Assembly: GCF_014652935.1 (NCBI RefSeq) | Contig: NZ_BMZT01000006.1 | Span: 124,001-188,000, forward strand | Origin: Luteimonas padinae | Lineage (GTDB): Bacteria; Pseudomonadota; Gammaproteobacteria; Xanthomonadales; Xanthomonadaceae | Length of the DNA: 64,000 bases | Reading direction: 5' to 3' | Shown here: piece by piece, positions 51,938 through 64,000 of the stretch | How positions within the stretch are numbered: the stretch's first letter is position 1 | Layout of the letters: every line of letters starts with the position of its first letter | Position numbers and translations under genes: made by a program | The notes under the pieces: model-generated | The model's input: the letters and a program-made list of their open reading frames with translations, nothing else | Told to the model about the DNA's origin: nothing | Databases searched by the model: none

Positions 51938-53047
51938 TCAGCCGCTGCGGCGGCGGAACAGCAGCCAGGACACGGTGAGCATCAGCAGCGGCGGCAGCGC
52001 GTAGGCGATGCGGTAGTCGAAGCCGTACACCGCGGCGAGCTTCGCGACCTGGTTCTGCAGCATCCAGAAGCCCAGCGCGAACACCACGCCGATGAACAGC
52101 CGCCTCCCCAGGCCGCCACTGCGCAGCGAGCCGAAGGCGAACGGGATCGCCGCCAGGCACAGCGCCAGCACGTTGACCGGGTAGAACCAGCGCGCCCAGT
52201 AGTGCTCCTCGTACTCGCTGGCGTCGAGCGCGTTGCGCTTGCGGTACTCGATGCCCTGGGCCAGTTCGCGCGCGGACATGTAGCGCGGGCGGAACGCGCC
52301 GCCGGCGCTCGCGGCCAGCGCCGCCGCATCCAGGCGTGATTCCCAGCGCTCCTCGTCCACCCGCACCTCGGTCACCGCGCGCTCCTCGAAGCTCACCCGG
52401 CGCACGTCGCGCAGCAGCCAGCCGCCGCTGCGGTGTTCGGCCAGGCCGACGTTGGCGATCGATTCCAGGCGGCCGTCGGCATCGAACTCGAACATGCGCA
52501 CGTCGTTGAGCTCGAGCCAGGCCTCGCCGCCCTCGGCGCGCTCCTGGCCGTCGCGGGCGTTGAGGAAGGTGTTGCCCTCGCGCGCCCAGAGGCCCGAGTA
52601 CTGCGCCACGATCACGTCGTTGGAGCGCGCGGCGGCGCGCATGGCGTCGGCGCTGCGCTGCGCGCCCGGCCCCAGGGTCTCGCCGCTGAGCATCATCAGC
52701 GCGGTCAGCAGGGCCAGCGGCGCCGCGACCGAGAGGCTCAGCCGGGGCCGCGACACGCCCAACGCGCGCAGCGCGGTCAGCTCGGAGGTGGCCGCCAGCT
52801 GGCCCAGGCCCATCAGCGCGCCGATCACCGCCGCGGTCGGGAACATGGTGTAGGCGCGGCGCGGCAGCGTGTAGGCGACGTATGTCAGGCCGCTGACGAA
52901 GCCGTAGTTGCCCTGCCCCATGTTCTTGACCTCGTCGGCCGCCGCCAGCACGGCATCGAGGCCCACCAGCACCGTCCAGACCAGGAGCACGGTGGCGACC
53001 ACGACGCGCGCGACGTGGAGGTCGTGGATCTTCGGGAAGGGCATCAT
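51938..53047 (-). CDS. lptG: LPS export permease LptG
   Basis: 369 residues; with LptF it forms the membrane part of the LptB2FG ABC transporter that lifts LPS from the inner membrane. TM segments frame a periplasmic beta-jellyroll (AREGNTFLNARDG to VRVDEERWESRL). LGVSRPRLSLSV holds the coupling helix that meets LptB. The C-terminus is LLFRRRSG. The first ATG of an ATGATG shares ATGA with the lptF stop. Confidence 0.93.
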   Translation of the reverse strand: MMPFPKIHDLHVARVVVATVLLVWTVLVGLDAVLAAADEVKNMGQGNYGFVSGLTYVAYTLPRRAYTMFPTAAVIGALMGLGQLAATSELTALRALGVSRPRLSLSVAAPLALLTALMMLSGETLGPGAQRSADAMRAAARSNDVIVAQYSGLWAREGNTFLNARDGQERAEGGEAWLELNDVRMFEFDADGRLESIANVGLAEHRSGGWLLRDVRRVSFEERAVTEVRVDEERWESRLDAAALAASAGGAFRPRYMSARELAQGIEYRKRNALDASEYEEHYWARWFYPVNVLALCLAAIPFAFGSLRSGGLGRRLFIGVVFALGFWMLQNQVAKLAAVYGFDYRIAYALPPLLMLTVSWLLFRRRSG

Positions 53048-54141
53048 CGCGCCGCCTCCGCGCCGCGGCGCCGGCGGGGCACGGCCACCTGGCCGTCGCG
53101 GAAGTACATCCAGGCCCCGAACGCCAGCAGCGGCAGCACCAGCCACCACAGCCCCAGCGCCGACGGCAGCTTGCCGTCCTCGATCCAGCGGGTGCCCAGG
53201 GACATGAAGTTCATCGCCACCACGTAGCCCAGGAAGCCCAGGGCGATGCGGCTGTAGCGCGCCTGGCGCGGCGGGCTGCGCGCCAGCGGCACCGCGAGCA
53301 GGGCGAAGGCCAGGGCCAACAGCGGCGGCGCGATGCGCGCATGCAGCTGGGCGCGGGCCTCGACCCTCGGGTCGGACAGCAGGGCCAGGGTGGTCGCGTA
53401 CTCCGGATTGTCCTCGGCGGCCCGGGTCTGGGCATCGGGCAGGCGCAGCTCGTTGCGCTGGTAGCGCATCATCCGGAAGTCGAGGCCTTCGCCCAGCGGG
53501 CCTTCGACGCGGAAGCCCTCGCCGAGGTCCAGGTAGCGCTCGGCGCCGTCCACGGTCAGCAGGCCGGTCCGCGCGGTGGTGACGTCCATGCGGTCCTCGT
53601 CGTGGCGATAGACGAACACCCGGCCCAGGGCCGAGCCCTCGCCGGACATCGCGCCCACGTAGACCACGCCGCCACCGCCGGGCAGCTCGACGAAACGGCC
53701 CGCCTCCAGGCCGGCCAGCAGCAGGTTGCGGTTGCCCTCGGCCACCATCCGCTGCGAATAGTCGTTCGCCCACGGGCCCAGCCACAGCGAGCAGGCCGCG
53801 ATGAAGCCCACCACCGGCAGCACCAGCATCATCACCGGGCGCAGCAGCCGCCGGGGCCCGACGCCCGTGGCCACCAGCACCGGCATCTCGGAGTCGCGGT
53901 ACAGCCGGCCCACCGCCAGCAGCAGGCCCAGCATCAGGCCCAGCGGCAGGATCAGCGGCAGGTAGTTCAGCACCATCAGGCCCAGCTGGGACAGCATCAG
54001 GCCGGCCGGGACGCGGCCGCGGGCGATGTCGCCGAGGACGTCGGCGAACACGCCACCCAGGCTCACGATCATCAGGACCACCAGGGCCGCGAAGGTGGAC
54101 TGGGCGAATTCGCGGAACAGGTAGCGGTCGAGCTTCGGCAT
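53044..54141 (-). CDS. lptF: LPS export permease LptF
   Basis: 365 residues. [24 protein letters not shown] is the typical start. [23 protein letters not shown] is the coupling helix region, with a jellyroll domain and the last TMs at the C-terminus ([17 protein letters not shown]). It is first in the lptF-lptG pair and divergent from pepA with 143 bp between, the same gene order as in many Gammaproteobacteria. Confidence 0.94.
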   Translation of the reverse strand: MPKLDRYLFREFAQSTFAALVVLMIVSLGGVFADVLGDIARGRVPAGLMLSQLGLMVLNYLPLILPLGLMLGLLLAVGRLYRDSEMPVLVATGVGPRRLLRPVMMLVLPVVGFIAACSLWLGPWANDYSQRMVAEGNRNLLLAGLEAGRFVELPGGGGVVYVGAMSGEGSALGRVFVYRHDEDRMDVTTARTGLLTVDGAERYLDLGEGFRVEGPLGEGLDFRMMRYQRNELRLPDAQTRAAEDNPEYATTLALLSDPRVEARAQLHARIAPPLLALAFALLAVPLARSPPRQARYSRIALGFLGYVVAMNFMSLGTRWIEDGKLPSALGLWWLVLPLLAFGAWMYFRDGQVAVPRRRRGAEAAR

Positions 54142-54284
54142 CCGGGGGCGGCCTTGCATTAGAATCGGGGGTTCGTCCATACACCGCCAGGGCCGCGCCG
54201 GGACACGGGCGCTGCGGCGCAATGCCGCATTCTGGACCGCGGATTGTAAGGAACACTTCACGCCAAACCCCAGTACAGGACCCC

Positions 54285-55766
<1,482 letters not shown>

Positions 55767-55837
55767 ACCGCGCGGGGCCGGCCCCGCCTTCGTCCGCGAA
55801 GGCCGGCCGGTCCCCGGCGTCGACCCGGGATTCCTGC

Positions 55838-56281
55838 ATGCGCGCCGATTTCTACCTGATCGCCAAACCCCGCTTCCGCGACGAGCCGCTGCTGCTGGTC
55901 TGCGAGCTCGCGAAGAAGGCGCTGGCCGCCGGCCAGCCGATGCTGGTGCTGGCGCGCGACATGGCGCAGGCCGAGCAGCTCGACGACCTGATGTGGTCGT
56001 TCGACCCGGACGCCTACGTGCCGCACCAGATCGCCGGCGCCGGCTTCGACGACGAGGGCGACGACGGCGGCGAGGACGAAGCCGACGTGCTGATCGCCCC
56101 GCCCGAGGCCGACGTTCCGCTGCGCCCGCTGGTGCTGAACCTGCGCGACGCGGCGGTGGAAGGCGCGTTCCAGCGCGTGCTGGAAGTGGTGCCCGCCGAC
56201 GAGTCCGCGCGCGGGCCGCTGCGCGAACGCTGGACGCAGTACAAGGCCCGCGGCCTGGACCTGAAGAAGTACGACATGTAA
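55838..56281 (+). CDS. holC: DNA polymerase III chi subunit
   Basis: 147 residues. [33 protein letters not shown] and [20 protein letters not shown] are typical HolC, the clamp-loader subunit that binds SSB and psi. An acidic insert (about residues 69-82, [14 protein letters not shown]) is longer than in E. coli. The C-terminal [17 protein letters not shown] is the normal family end. It sits between pepA and valS as in most Gammaproteobacteria. Its partner psi is at 60053-60328. Confidence 0.93.
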   Translation: MRADFYLIAKPRFRDEPLLLVCELAKKALAAGQPMLVLARDMAQAEQLDDLMWSFDPDAYVPHQIAGAGFDDEGDDGGEDEADVLIAPPEADVPLRPLVLNLRDAAVEGAFQRVLEVVPADESARGPLRERWTQYKARGLDLKKYDM

Positions 56282-56332
56282 CCGCCCCCTGGCCGGGGCA
56301 CGCACAGGGCCTTGCCCGGCGCCCGGCTTCCC

Positions 56333-56357
56333 GGTCGCGGACATGTCCGCTCCTACA
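56333..56357 (-). repeat. Single REP-like unit before valS
   Basis: GGTCGCGGACATGTCCGCTC followed by CTACA; this is a reverse-orientation copy of the TGTAGGAGC family with a CGGACATGTCCG palindrome in its centre. It lies 31 bp upstream of the valS ATG, so it is in the leader RNA. Confidence 0.65.
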
Positions 56358-56388
56358 ATCGACCTTCGAGCAAACGACCCCACCCGCC

Positions 56389-59250
<2,862 letters not shown>

Positions 59251-59297
59251 CCGAAGCGCGGGTCCGTGGAGGGTCCGCGCTGCGGGCGCCACGGTGG

Positions 59298-59578
59298 AAA
59301 AAAGCTCTTGCCACGGATGAACGCGGATCACGCGGATTTACGCGGATAGAGCAATGAACTCCAACGGTTGGGCGGGCTGACCCGAAAGGTGCCGCTCGAC
59401 CGTGACTGGTCGGCGCGGGCCGTCTCGTCATATGGTCGCGGTATCCACGCGGCCGTCCCGGCCCAGTGCCGCACCCCGCCAGCTCTGCTTTTTATCCCGG
59501 CTGCCTTCCACATCCTTGCCTCGAACAGATCCGCGTAAATCCGCGTGATCCGCGTTCATCCGTGGCAAAAAAGCTCTT
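59298..59578. mobile_element. MITE-like element with 38-bp perfect terminal inverted repeats and 12-bp direct flanks
   Basis: The element (59310-59566, 257 bp) has ends of 38 bp in perfect inverted orientation, beginning GCCACGGATGAACGCGGATC. Each side is flanked by AAAAAAGCTCTT (59298-59309 and 59567-59578) in the same orientation, as expected of a target-site duplication. The 180-bp interior has no coding potential. The right flank supplies the rimI stop codon on the minus strand. The ends match those of the element at 37.7 kb. Confidence 0.75.
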
Positions 59579-60056
59579 AATCCCCCAACAGCTCCATCGC
59601 CATCACGATCGCATCCTCGCGGCCGTTGTTGTCGGCCGGGTAGTAGCGCGGGCGGCGGCCGATTTCGTTGAAGCCTTCATCCTGGTACAGCGCGATCGCC
59701 GCCGGGTTGGACGGCCGCACCTCCAGGAACACGCGGCAGGCGCCGCGGCCGCGGGCGGCCTGCACCATCGCGCGCAGCAGGATGCGGCCGTGGCCGCGGC
59801 CCTGGCGGGCCGGGTCGACGCAGACGTTGAGCACGTGGGCCTCGTCGGCCGCCACGCTCAGCACGCCGTGGCCGATGAACGCCCCGCCCTCGAGCAGCAC
59901 CCAGGCGGGATAGCCGGCGAACAGGCAGTCGCGGAAGATCCCGATCGACCACGGCCAGGGATAGGCACGGCGCTCGACCACCATCACCGCGTCGAGGTCC
60001 TCGACGCGCATCGGCCGCATGACCGGACGCACCGCGTCGGCCACCGCCGCGCTCAC
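59577..60056 (-). CDS. rimI: Ribosomal-protein-alanine N-acetyltransferase
   Basis: 159 residues from a GTG at 60056 that overlaps the holD TGA (GTGA); an ATG at 60020 would give the 147-residue length nearer to E. coli. GNAT motifs: MRVEDLDAVMVVERRAYPWPWSIGIFRDCL, HVLNVCVDPARQGRGHGRILL (acetyl-CoA loop) and FLEVRPSNPAAIALYQDEGFNEIGRRPRYYP. RimI acetylates the N-terminus of ribosomal protein S18. The pair holD-rimI is conserved from E. coli. The stop lies in the flank of the MITE-like element. Confidence 0.92.
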   Translation of the reverse strand: MSAAVADAVRPVMRPMRVEDLDAVMVVERRAYPWPWSIGIFRDCLFAGYPAWVLLEGGAFIGHGVLSVAADEAHVLNVCVDPARQGRGHGRILLRAMVQAARGRGACRVFLEVRPSNPAAIALYQDEGFNEIGRRPRYYPADNNGREDAIVMAMELLGD

Positions 60057-60328
60057 GCCTGCGCGGCTCCGCGGCGCAGCGCGCGCAGGCGTGGCCACAG
60101 CGCGCGCTTGGCCGAGGGGTCGGCACGCAGCGCCGCCAGCGGCGGCAGGCCGCGCAGCAGTTCCGCGGCGTCGGCGGACTCCGGCCCGCGGCCGGCCGCG
60201 CGCAGCAGCGCGTGCGCCAGTGGGTCGTCGGGCACGATGTCGGCGGCCCGGGGGGCGCGCGCATAGACGCGGTGGCCCAGGGCCTCCAGCACCTCGCGCT
60301 GCCACGGATCCCAGGCCAGGGCGGCCAT
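60053..60328 (-). CDS. holD: DNA polymerase III psi subunit (HolD-like)
   Basis: 91 residues. The C-terminal LRADPSAKRALWPRLRAL aligns well with the E. coli psi end (LRANPTARAALWQQI), and the N-terminal WDPWQREVLEALGHRVYARAP recalls the chi-binding start. Position right before rimI is the same as in E. coli. It is much shorter than E. coli HolD (137), lacking the middle. The ATG shares one base with the pssA stop. The call rests on a short match plus synteny. Confidence 0.72.
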   Translation of the reverse strand: MAALAWDPWQREVLEALGHRVYARAPRAADIVPDDPLAHALLRAAGRGPESADAAELLRGLPPLAALRADPSAKRALWPRLRALRRGAAQA

Positions 60329-61098
60329 CACGCACCCGCCGCGCGGCGACCGCGCAGGCGCCACAGCCACAGCGCCGGGCCCGACAGCGCATACACGCCG
60401 AGCACCGCGAGCAGCGTCTTCGGCGGGTCGATCCACAGCGCGATCAGCGCCGCCACCACCAGCAGCAGCGCGAAGAACGGCACCCGGTCAGAACCCGGCC
60501 CGCTGCCGCTGCCCTTGAAGCTGGTGTAGCGGAACTGGCTGACCATCAGCAGGCCGCTCGCCACGGTGATCGCCAGCGCCACGTAGCGCAGCGCCTCGCC
60601 GCTGAGGTCCAGGCTGTGGAAGGTCCACACCGAACTGGCCATGATGCCGGCCGCCGCGGGGCTGGCCAGGCCGATGAACCAGCGCTTGTCGACCTTGCCC
60701 ACCTGGCTGTTGAAGCGCGCCAGGCGCAGCGCCGCGCAGGCCGCGTACAGGAAGGCCGCCAGCCAGCCGACCTTGCCGAGAGTGGCGCCGTCGAGCTTCA
60801 TCGACACCAGCGACCAGTGGTACATCACCAGCGCCGGCGCCATGCCGAAGCTGACCAGGTCGGCCAGCGAGTCGTACTGCACGCCGAACTCGCTCTGGGT
60901 GTTGGTCAGCCGCGCCACCCGGCCATCGAGGCCGTCGAGGACGGCGGCGACGAAGATCGCGATGCAGGCGGCTTCGGTGCGCCCCTGCGAGGCGGCGATG
61001 ATCGCGAAGAAGCCCGCGAACAGTCCGCCGGTGGTGAACAGGTTGGGCAGCAGGTAGATGCCGCGGCCGCGCCGTGGCTTGGGGGGCAACTCGTCCAT
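60328..61098 (-). CDS. pssA: CDP-diacylglycerol--serine O-phosphatidyltransferase
   Basis: A 256-residue integral membrane enzyme that makes phosphatidylserine, the precursor of phosphatidylethanolamine. The CDP-alcohol phosphotransferase signature is DGLDGRVARLTNTQSEFGVQYDSLAD, with the Asp residues as usual. About eight hydrophobic segments follow from IYLLPNLFTTGGLFAGFFAI. It is the integral type (as in Bacillus) rather than the E. coli peripheral type. It is first of pssA-holD-rimI, with overlapping ends. Confidence 0.93.
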   Translation of the reverse strand: MDELPPKPRRGRGIYLLPNLFTTGGLFAGFFAIIAASQGRTEAACIAIFVAAVLDGLDGRVARLTNTQSEFGVQYDSLADLVSFGMAPALVMYHWSLVSMKLDGATLGKVGWLAAFLYAACAALRLARFNSQVGKVDKRWFIGLASPAAAGIMASSVWTFHSLDLSGEALRYVALAITVASGLLMVSQFRYTSFKGSGSGPGSDRVPFFALLLVVAALIALWIDPPKTLLAVLGVYALSGPALWLWRLRGRRAAGA

Positions 61099-61230
61099 CC
61101 GGCAAGTGTACCCGGCGCGGTGGCGCCCGCCCGTCCGTGGGCGCGGTCACGGACGGGCACCGCGACGCTTGCGCCCACCCGCCCCCGGTGCTGCAATCAG
61201 CGGCCACCGCCCCCCAGGCAGGAGTCATCC

Positions 61231-61617
61231 ATGCACCGCTTCGTCCTTGGCGCCGTCCTGGCGTTCGCCGCTGTCCCGGCCCTCGGCCAGCAGACCGCCG
61301 GCGAGGTCTACAAGTGGACCGATGCCAACGGGGTCACCCACTACTCGCAGACGCCGCCGGCCAGCGGCAAGTTCGAGCACCGCCTGATCACCTCCTCCGG
61401 GGCCACGGCGCCGACGACGGTGGAGGCCGCAGCCGAGGCGCCTGCCAACCCGCAGTGCACGGCCGCGCGCGCCAACCTCACCGCGCTCCAGGCCGAAGGC
61501 GACGTGATGCAGGACAGCGACGGCGACGGCAAGCCCGACCATGTGCTCGACGCCGAGCAGCGCGCCAACCAGCTCGCGCTGGCCCAGGCCGCGGCCAAGG
61601 CCTACTGCACGCCCTGA
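61231..61617 (+). CDS. Exported DUF4124 protein
   Basis: 128 residues. Signal peptide FVLGAVLAFAAVPALGQ, then the DUF4124 core AGEVYKWTDANGVTHYSQTPP. The rest is Ala-rich with DGDGKPDHVLDAEQRANQLALAQAAAKAYC near the end, perhaps a short helix pair. It is followed by a second DUF4124 gene 20 bp later. Function unknown; such proteins are often several per genome in this family. Confidence 0.85.
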   Translation: MHRFVLGAVLAFAAVPALGQQTAGEVYKWTDANGVTHYSQTPPASGKFEHRLITSSGATAPTTVEAAAEAPANPQCTAARANLTALQAEGDVMQDSDGDGKPDHVLDAEQRANQLALAQAAAKAYCTP

Positions 61618-61637
61618 CCCGGCACCCGGGCGTCGCC

Positions 61638-61916
61638 GTGCAGACCCGCTGGGCCGTCGTTGCCGGACTCGCCGCCGGGGTCGCGGTGGCCTGGTGGTTC
61701 GCGCGCGAAGCGCCGGAGGCCGCCGCCGCGAAGCGTGAGCGCGCGGAGCAGGCGGCCGCGACCGGCTTCGAGGATTCCCGCCCCGTGCTGTACCGCTGGA
61801 CCGACGCCGCCGGCGTGCTCCAGGTGACCCAGGATCCGCCGCCCCGCGGCACGCGGTACGAGAAGGTCGACGTCCAGCCGCGCGACGGCATCGAGGTCGA
61901 CGGCCGCCGGCAGTAG
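61638..61916 (+). CDS. Membrane-anchored DUF4124 protein
   Basis: 92 residues from a GTG at 61638. An N-terminal hydrophobic segment ([19 protein letters not shown]) may be a signal anchor, followed by a basic/Ala linker and the DUF4124 core [20 protein letters not shown]. It lies 20 bp after the first DUF4124 gene and 73 bp before proS, probably in the same transcript. Function unknown. Confidence 0.75.
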   Translation: MQTRWAVVAGLAAGVAVAWWFAREAPEAAAAKRERAEQAAATGFEDSRPVLYRWTDAAGVLQVTQDPPPRGTRYEKVDVQPRDGIEVDGRRQ

Positions 61917-61989
61917 CCCGGGCGGGCGCCGCGGCCGGCGCGTGCTGCATGGCACAATCAGCGGCCGTGCCAAGACGATGATGCCGCCG

Positions 61990-63714
61990 ATGCGCCTGTC
62001 GCAGTTCCACCTCCACACCGAAAAGGAAACCCCCGCCGAGGCCGAGCTGGCCAGCCACCGGCTGATGCTCAGGGCCGGCATGATCCGCAAGCTCGCCGCC
62101 GGCATCTACACCTGGTCGCCGCTGGGCCTGCGCGTGCTGCGCAAGGTCGAGGCCGTGGTGCGCGAGGAGATGAATGCCGCCGGCGCGGTCGAGCTGCTGA
62201 TGCCGTCGATCCAGCCGCGCGAGCTGTGGGAGGAGACCGGGCGCTGGGAGAAGTTCGGCGGCCAGCTGCTGAAGATCCGCGACCGCAAGGACGCCGAGTA
62301 CGCCTACGGCCCCACGCACGAGGAGGTCATCACCGACTTCGCGCGCCAGGAGCTGTCGAGCTACCGCCAGCTGCCGGTGACCTTCTACCAGGTCCAGGCC
62401 AAGTTCCGCGACGAGATCCGCCCACGCTTCGGCGTGATGCGCGCGCGCGAGTTCCTGATGAAGGACGCCTACTCCTTCGACGTCGACGCCGAGGGCATGG
62501 CGGCCTCGTACGCGAAGATGCATGCCGCCTACACCCGCATCTTCACCCGCCTGGGGCTGCGCTTCCGCGCGGTGCTGGCCGACACCGGCGCGATCGGCGG
62601 CGACGCCTCGCAGGAATTCCACGTGCTGGCCGACTCCGGCGAGGATGCGATCGCCTGGTCGGACACCGGCCGCGACGATGCCGAGGGCTACGCCGCCAAC
62701 GTCGAGACCGCGCGCTCCGCGGCCCCGGGCCCGCGCCCGGCGCCGGCCGAGGCCATGCGCGAGGTCGACACGCCCACGCAGAAGACCTGCGAGGCGGTGG
62801 CGGAGCTGATGGGCATTCCGCTTGCACGCACCGCGAAGTCGGTGGCCGTGGTCGGCCAGGATGCCGAAGGCCGGCCGCAGTTCGTGCTGGTCCTGGTGCG
62901 CGGCGACCACGAGGTCAACGAGATCAAGCTGGGCAAGGTGCCGGGCCTGGCCGACTACCGAATGGCCACCGAGGCCGAAATTCTCGAACACCTCGGCAGC
63001 GAGCCCGGCTTCCTCGGTCCCGTCGCCCCGGCGAAGCCGGTGCGCGTGGTCGCCGACCTGGAGGTCGCGGCGATGGCCGACTTCGTCGTCGGCGCCAACC
63101 GCGTCGGCGCGCACATCGCCGGCGTCAACTGGGGCCGCGACCTGCCCGAGCCCGACACCGTCGCCGACATCCGCAACGTGGTCGAAGGCGACCGCGCCGA
63201 GGACGGCGGCACGCTGCGCCTGATGCGCGGAATCGAGGTCGGGCACATCTTCCAGCTCGGCCGCAAGTACGCCGAAGCCATGGGCTGCACCGTGCTCGAC
63301 GCCGCCGGTAAGGCCGCGGTGCCGATGATGGGCTGCTACGGCATCGGCGTGTCGCGCATCGTGGCCGCCGCGATCGAGCAGAACCATGACGACGCCGGCA
63401 TCGTCTGGCCGCAGGCGATGGCGCCCTGGACGGTGGCGGTCTGCGTCATCAATCCGAAGAACGACCCGGCGGTGGCCGAGGCCGCGGCCGCGCTGCACGA
63501 CGAGCTCGCCGCGCGCGGCCTCGACGTGGTGCTCGACGACCGCGGCCTGCGCCCGGGCCCGATGTTCGCGGACATGGAGCTGATCGGCATCCCGCACCGC
63601 GTGGTGGTATCGGGGCGCGGCCTCGAAGCCGGCACCTTCGAATATCGCGCCCGCACCGCGGCCGAGGCAGAGCACCTCGACCGGGATTCCCTGCTGCAGC
63701 GCCTGGGCGCCTGA
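61990..63714 (+). CDS. proS: Prolyl-tRNA synthetase (bacterial type)
   Basis: A 574-residue class II synthetase. [20 protein letters not shown] is the typical start; ATGs at 61978 and 61981 would add four or three residues. Motif 2 is around [29 protein letters not shown], and a full YbaK-like editing insert (about residues 230-410, with TAKSVAVVG and [13 protein letters not shown]) hydrolyses Ala-tRNA(Pro). Motif 3 [17 protein letters not shown] and the anticodon-binding domain are complete. Confidence 0.97.
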   Translation: MRLSQFHLHTEKETPAEAELASHRLMLRAGMIRKLAAGIYTWSPLGLRVLRKVEAVVREEMNAAGAVELLMPSIQPRELWEETGRWEKFGGQLLKIRDRKDAEYAYGPTHEEVITDFARQELSSYRQLPVTFYQVQAKFRDEIRPRFGVMRAREFLMKDAYSFDVDAEGMAASYAKMHAAYTRIFTRLGLRFRAVLADTGAIGGDASQEFHVLADSGEDAIAWSDTGRDDAEGYAANVETARSAAPGPRPAPAEAMREVDTPTQKTCEAVAELMGIPLARTAKSVAVVGQDAEGRPQFVLVLVRGDHEVNEIKLGKVPGLADYRMATEAEILEHLGSEPGFLGPVAPAKPVRVVADLEVAAMADFVVGANRVGAHIAGVNWGRDLPEPDTVADIRNVVEGDRAEDGGTLRLMRGIEVGHIFQLGRKYAEAMGCTVLDAAGKAAVPMMGCYGIGVSRIVAAAIEQNHDDAGIVWPQAMAPWTVAVCVINPKNDPAVAEAAAALHDELAARGLDVVLDDRGLRPGPMFADMELIGIPHRVVVSGRGLEAGTFEYRARTAAEAEHLDRDSLLQRLGA

Positions 63715-63746
63715 TCCGGAATACGCGCGGGATTATCAATCCGTGG

Positions 63747-63809
63747 CGCGGCGCATTTTACGGAGTGCGCCGCGGCCGATTAACATCGCGGCGTCGCCGA
63801 TAATCGGCG
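63747..63809 (+). promoter_or_regulatory. Hairpin and palindromic promoter region before the H-NS family gene
   Basis: CGCGGCGCA/TGCGCCGCG (63747-63755 and 63766-63774) is a 9-bp hairpin that could end proS. CGCCGATAATCGGCG (63795-63809) is a perfect palindrome around GATAAT, a plausible -10, 30 nt before the ATG. A regulator bound there would block the promoter. Confidence 0.45.
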
Positions 63810-63838
63810 CCATCACACTGCAAACCACCGGAGACCGC

Positions 63839-64000
63839 ATGTCCATCGACCTCAACACCCTGTCGGCCAGGGAGCTCGACTCCCTGATCACCAAGGCGAA
63901 GAAGCGCAAGACCGTGCTCAAGAAGCGCAAGCCGATCACCACGGTGCGCGCACGCCTGAAGGCGGCGGCCGCGGCCGAGGGCTACACCATCGCCGAGCTG
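63839..64000 (+). CDS. H-NS family nucleoid protein (XrvA-like), partial
   Basis: The first 54 codons only; the gene continues off the right edge. MSIDLNTLSARELDSLITKAKKRKTVLKKRKP is typical of the H-NS-like proteins of Xanthomonas (XrvA type), a short helical oligomerisation part with basic residues. TTVRARLKAAAAAEGYTIAEL leads into the DNA-binding part, which is not seen. GGAG lies about 6 nt before the ATG. Such proteins silence AT-rich genes and can affect virulence regulators. Confidence 0.8.
   Translation, partial: MSIDLNTLSARELDSLITKAKKRKTVLKKRKPITTVRARLKAAAAAEGYTIAEL

Overview
This is a GC-rich (roughly 70 percent) chromosomal segment that looks like a member of the Lysobacteraceae/Xanthomonadaceae (Lysobacter/Luteimonas/Xanthomonas type). 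The evidence is the codon bias, a SAH riboswitch in front of ahcY followed by metF, short GTAGGAGC-type palindromic REP repeats, the valS-holC-pepA block facing lptF-lptG, an XrvA-like H-NS family gene, and an OlsF-like bifunctional acyltransferase. It is almost wholly core and housekeeping sequence. I see no phage, plasmid, CRISPR or integron, and no rRNA. There is one tRNA, tRNA-Gly(CCC).

Layout. 1-3 kb: a Fur-controlled heme uptake operon read leftwards (hemP, a TonB-dependent heme receptor broken by an in-frame TAA, and a small partial gene). 3-10 kb: an aldo/keto reductase, a degenerate GGDEF membrane protein, a nucleoside transporter plus ribokinase-family kinase, a lipoprotein, dusB and a nitroreductase. 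10-14 kb: a YdjM-like membrane hydrolase and a translationally coupled lipid module (OlsF-like acyltransferase plus LpxH-family phosphoesterase). 14-23 kb: the methyl cycle (metK, riboswitch-ahcY, metF), with an S9 peptidase and an unusual cysteine- and tryptophan-free LysM protein between them. 23-28 kb: ilvE, an OmpR-type two-component system, rimK and a small exported protein. 28-32 kb: tRNA-Gly, a GDSL autotransporter esterase, thiS-thiG and trmB. 32-40 kb: an SLC13 transporter, a Rieske protein, a FAH-family hydrolase, mscL, an M28 peptidase, a SpoU methyltransferase and an AGCS symporter. 40-45 kb: an RND pump with its adaptor, and a cysteine synthase. 45-50 kb: fba, pyk and pgk. 50-54 kb: a methyltransferase, a frameshifted SmpA/OmlA-like gene and lptG/lptF. 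54-64 kb: pepA, holC, valS, rimI, holD, pssA, two DUF4124 genes, proS and the start of an H-NS family gene.

Working together: MetK makes SAM, AhcY removes the SAH left by methyltransfer under control of its own riboswitch, and MetF supplies methyl groups. PssA, the OlsF-like enzyme, the LpxH-like enzyme and LptF/LptG all concern membrane lipids or LPS. HolC and HolD are the chi and psi subunits of the clamp loader. Pgk, Pyk and Fba are glycolytic.

The most unusual material is intergenic. There are two MITE-like elements with 38-bp terminal inverted repeats flanked by similar AAAGCTTTT-type direct repeats, REP pairs, and a branched inverted-repeat element near 51.1 kb. Two genes carry probable disabling changes: the heme receptor stop and the OmlA-like frameshift. 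The LysM protein has a C8 tract between its ribosome binding site and start codon and is the best candidate for something undescribed.
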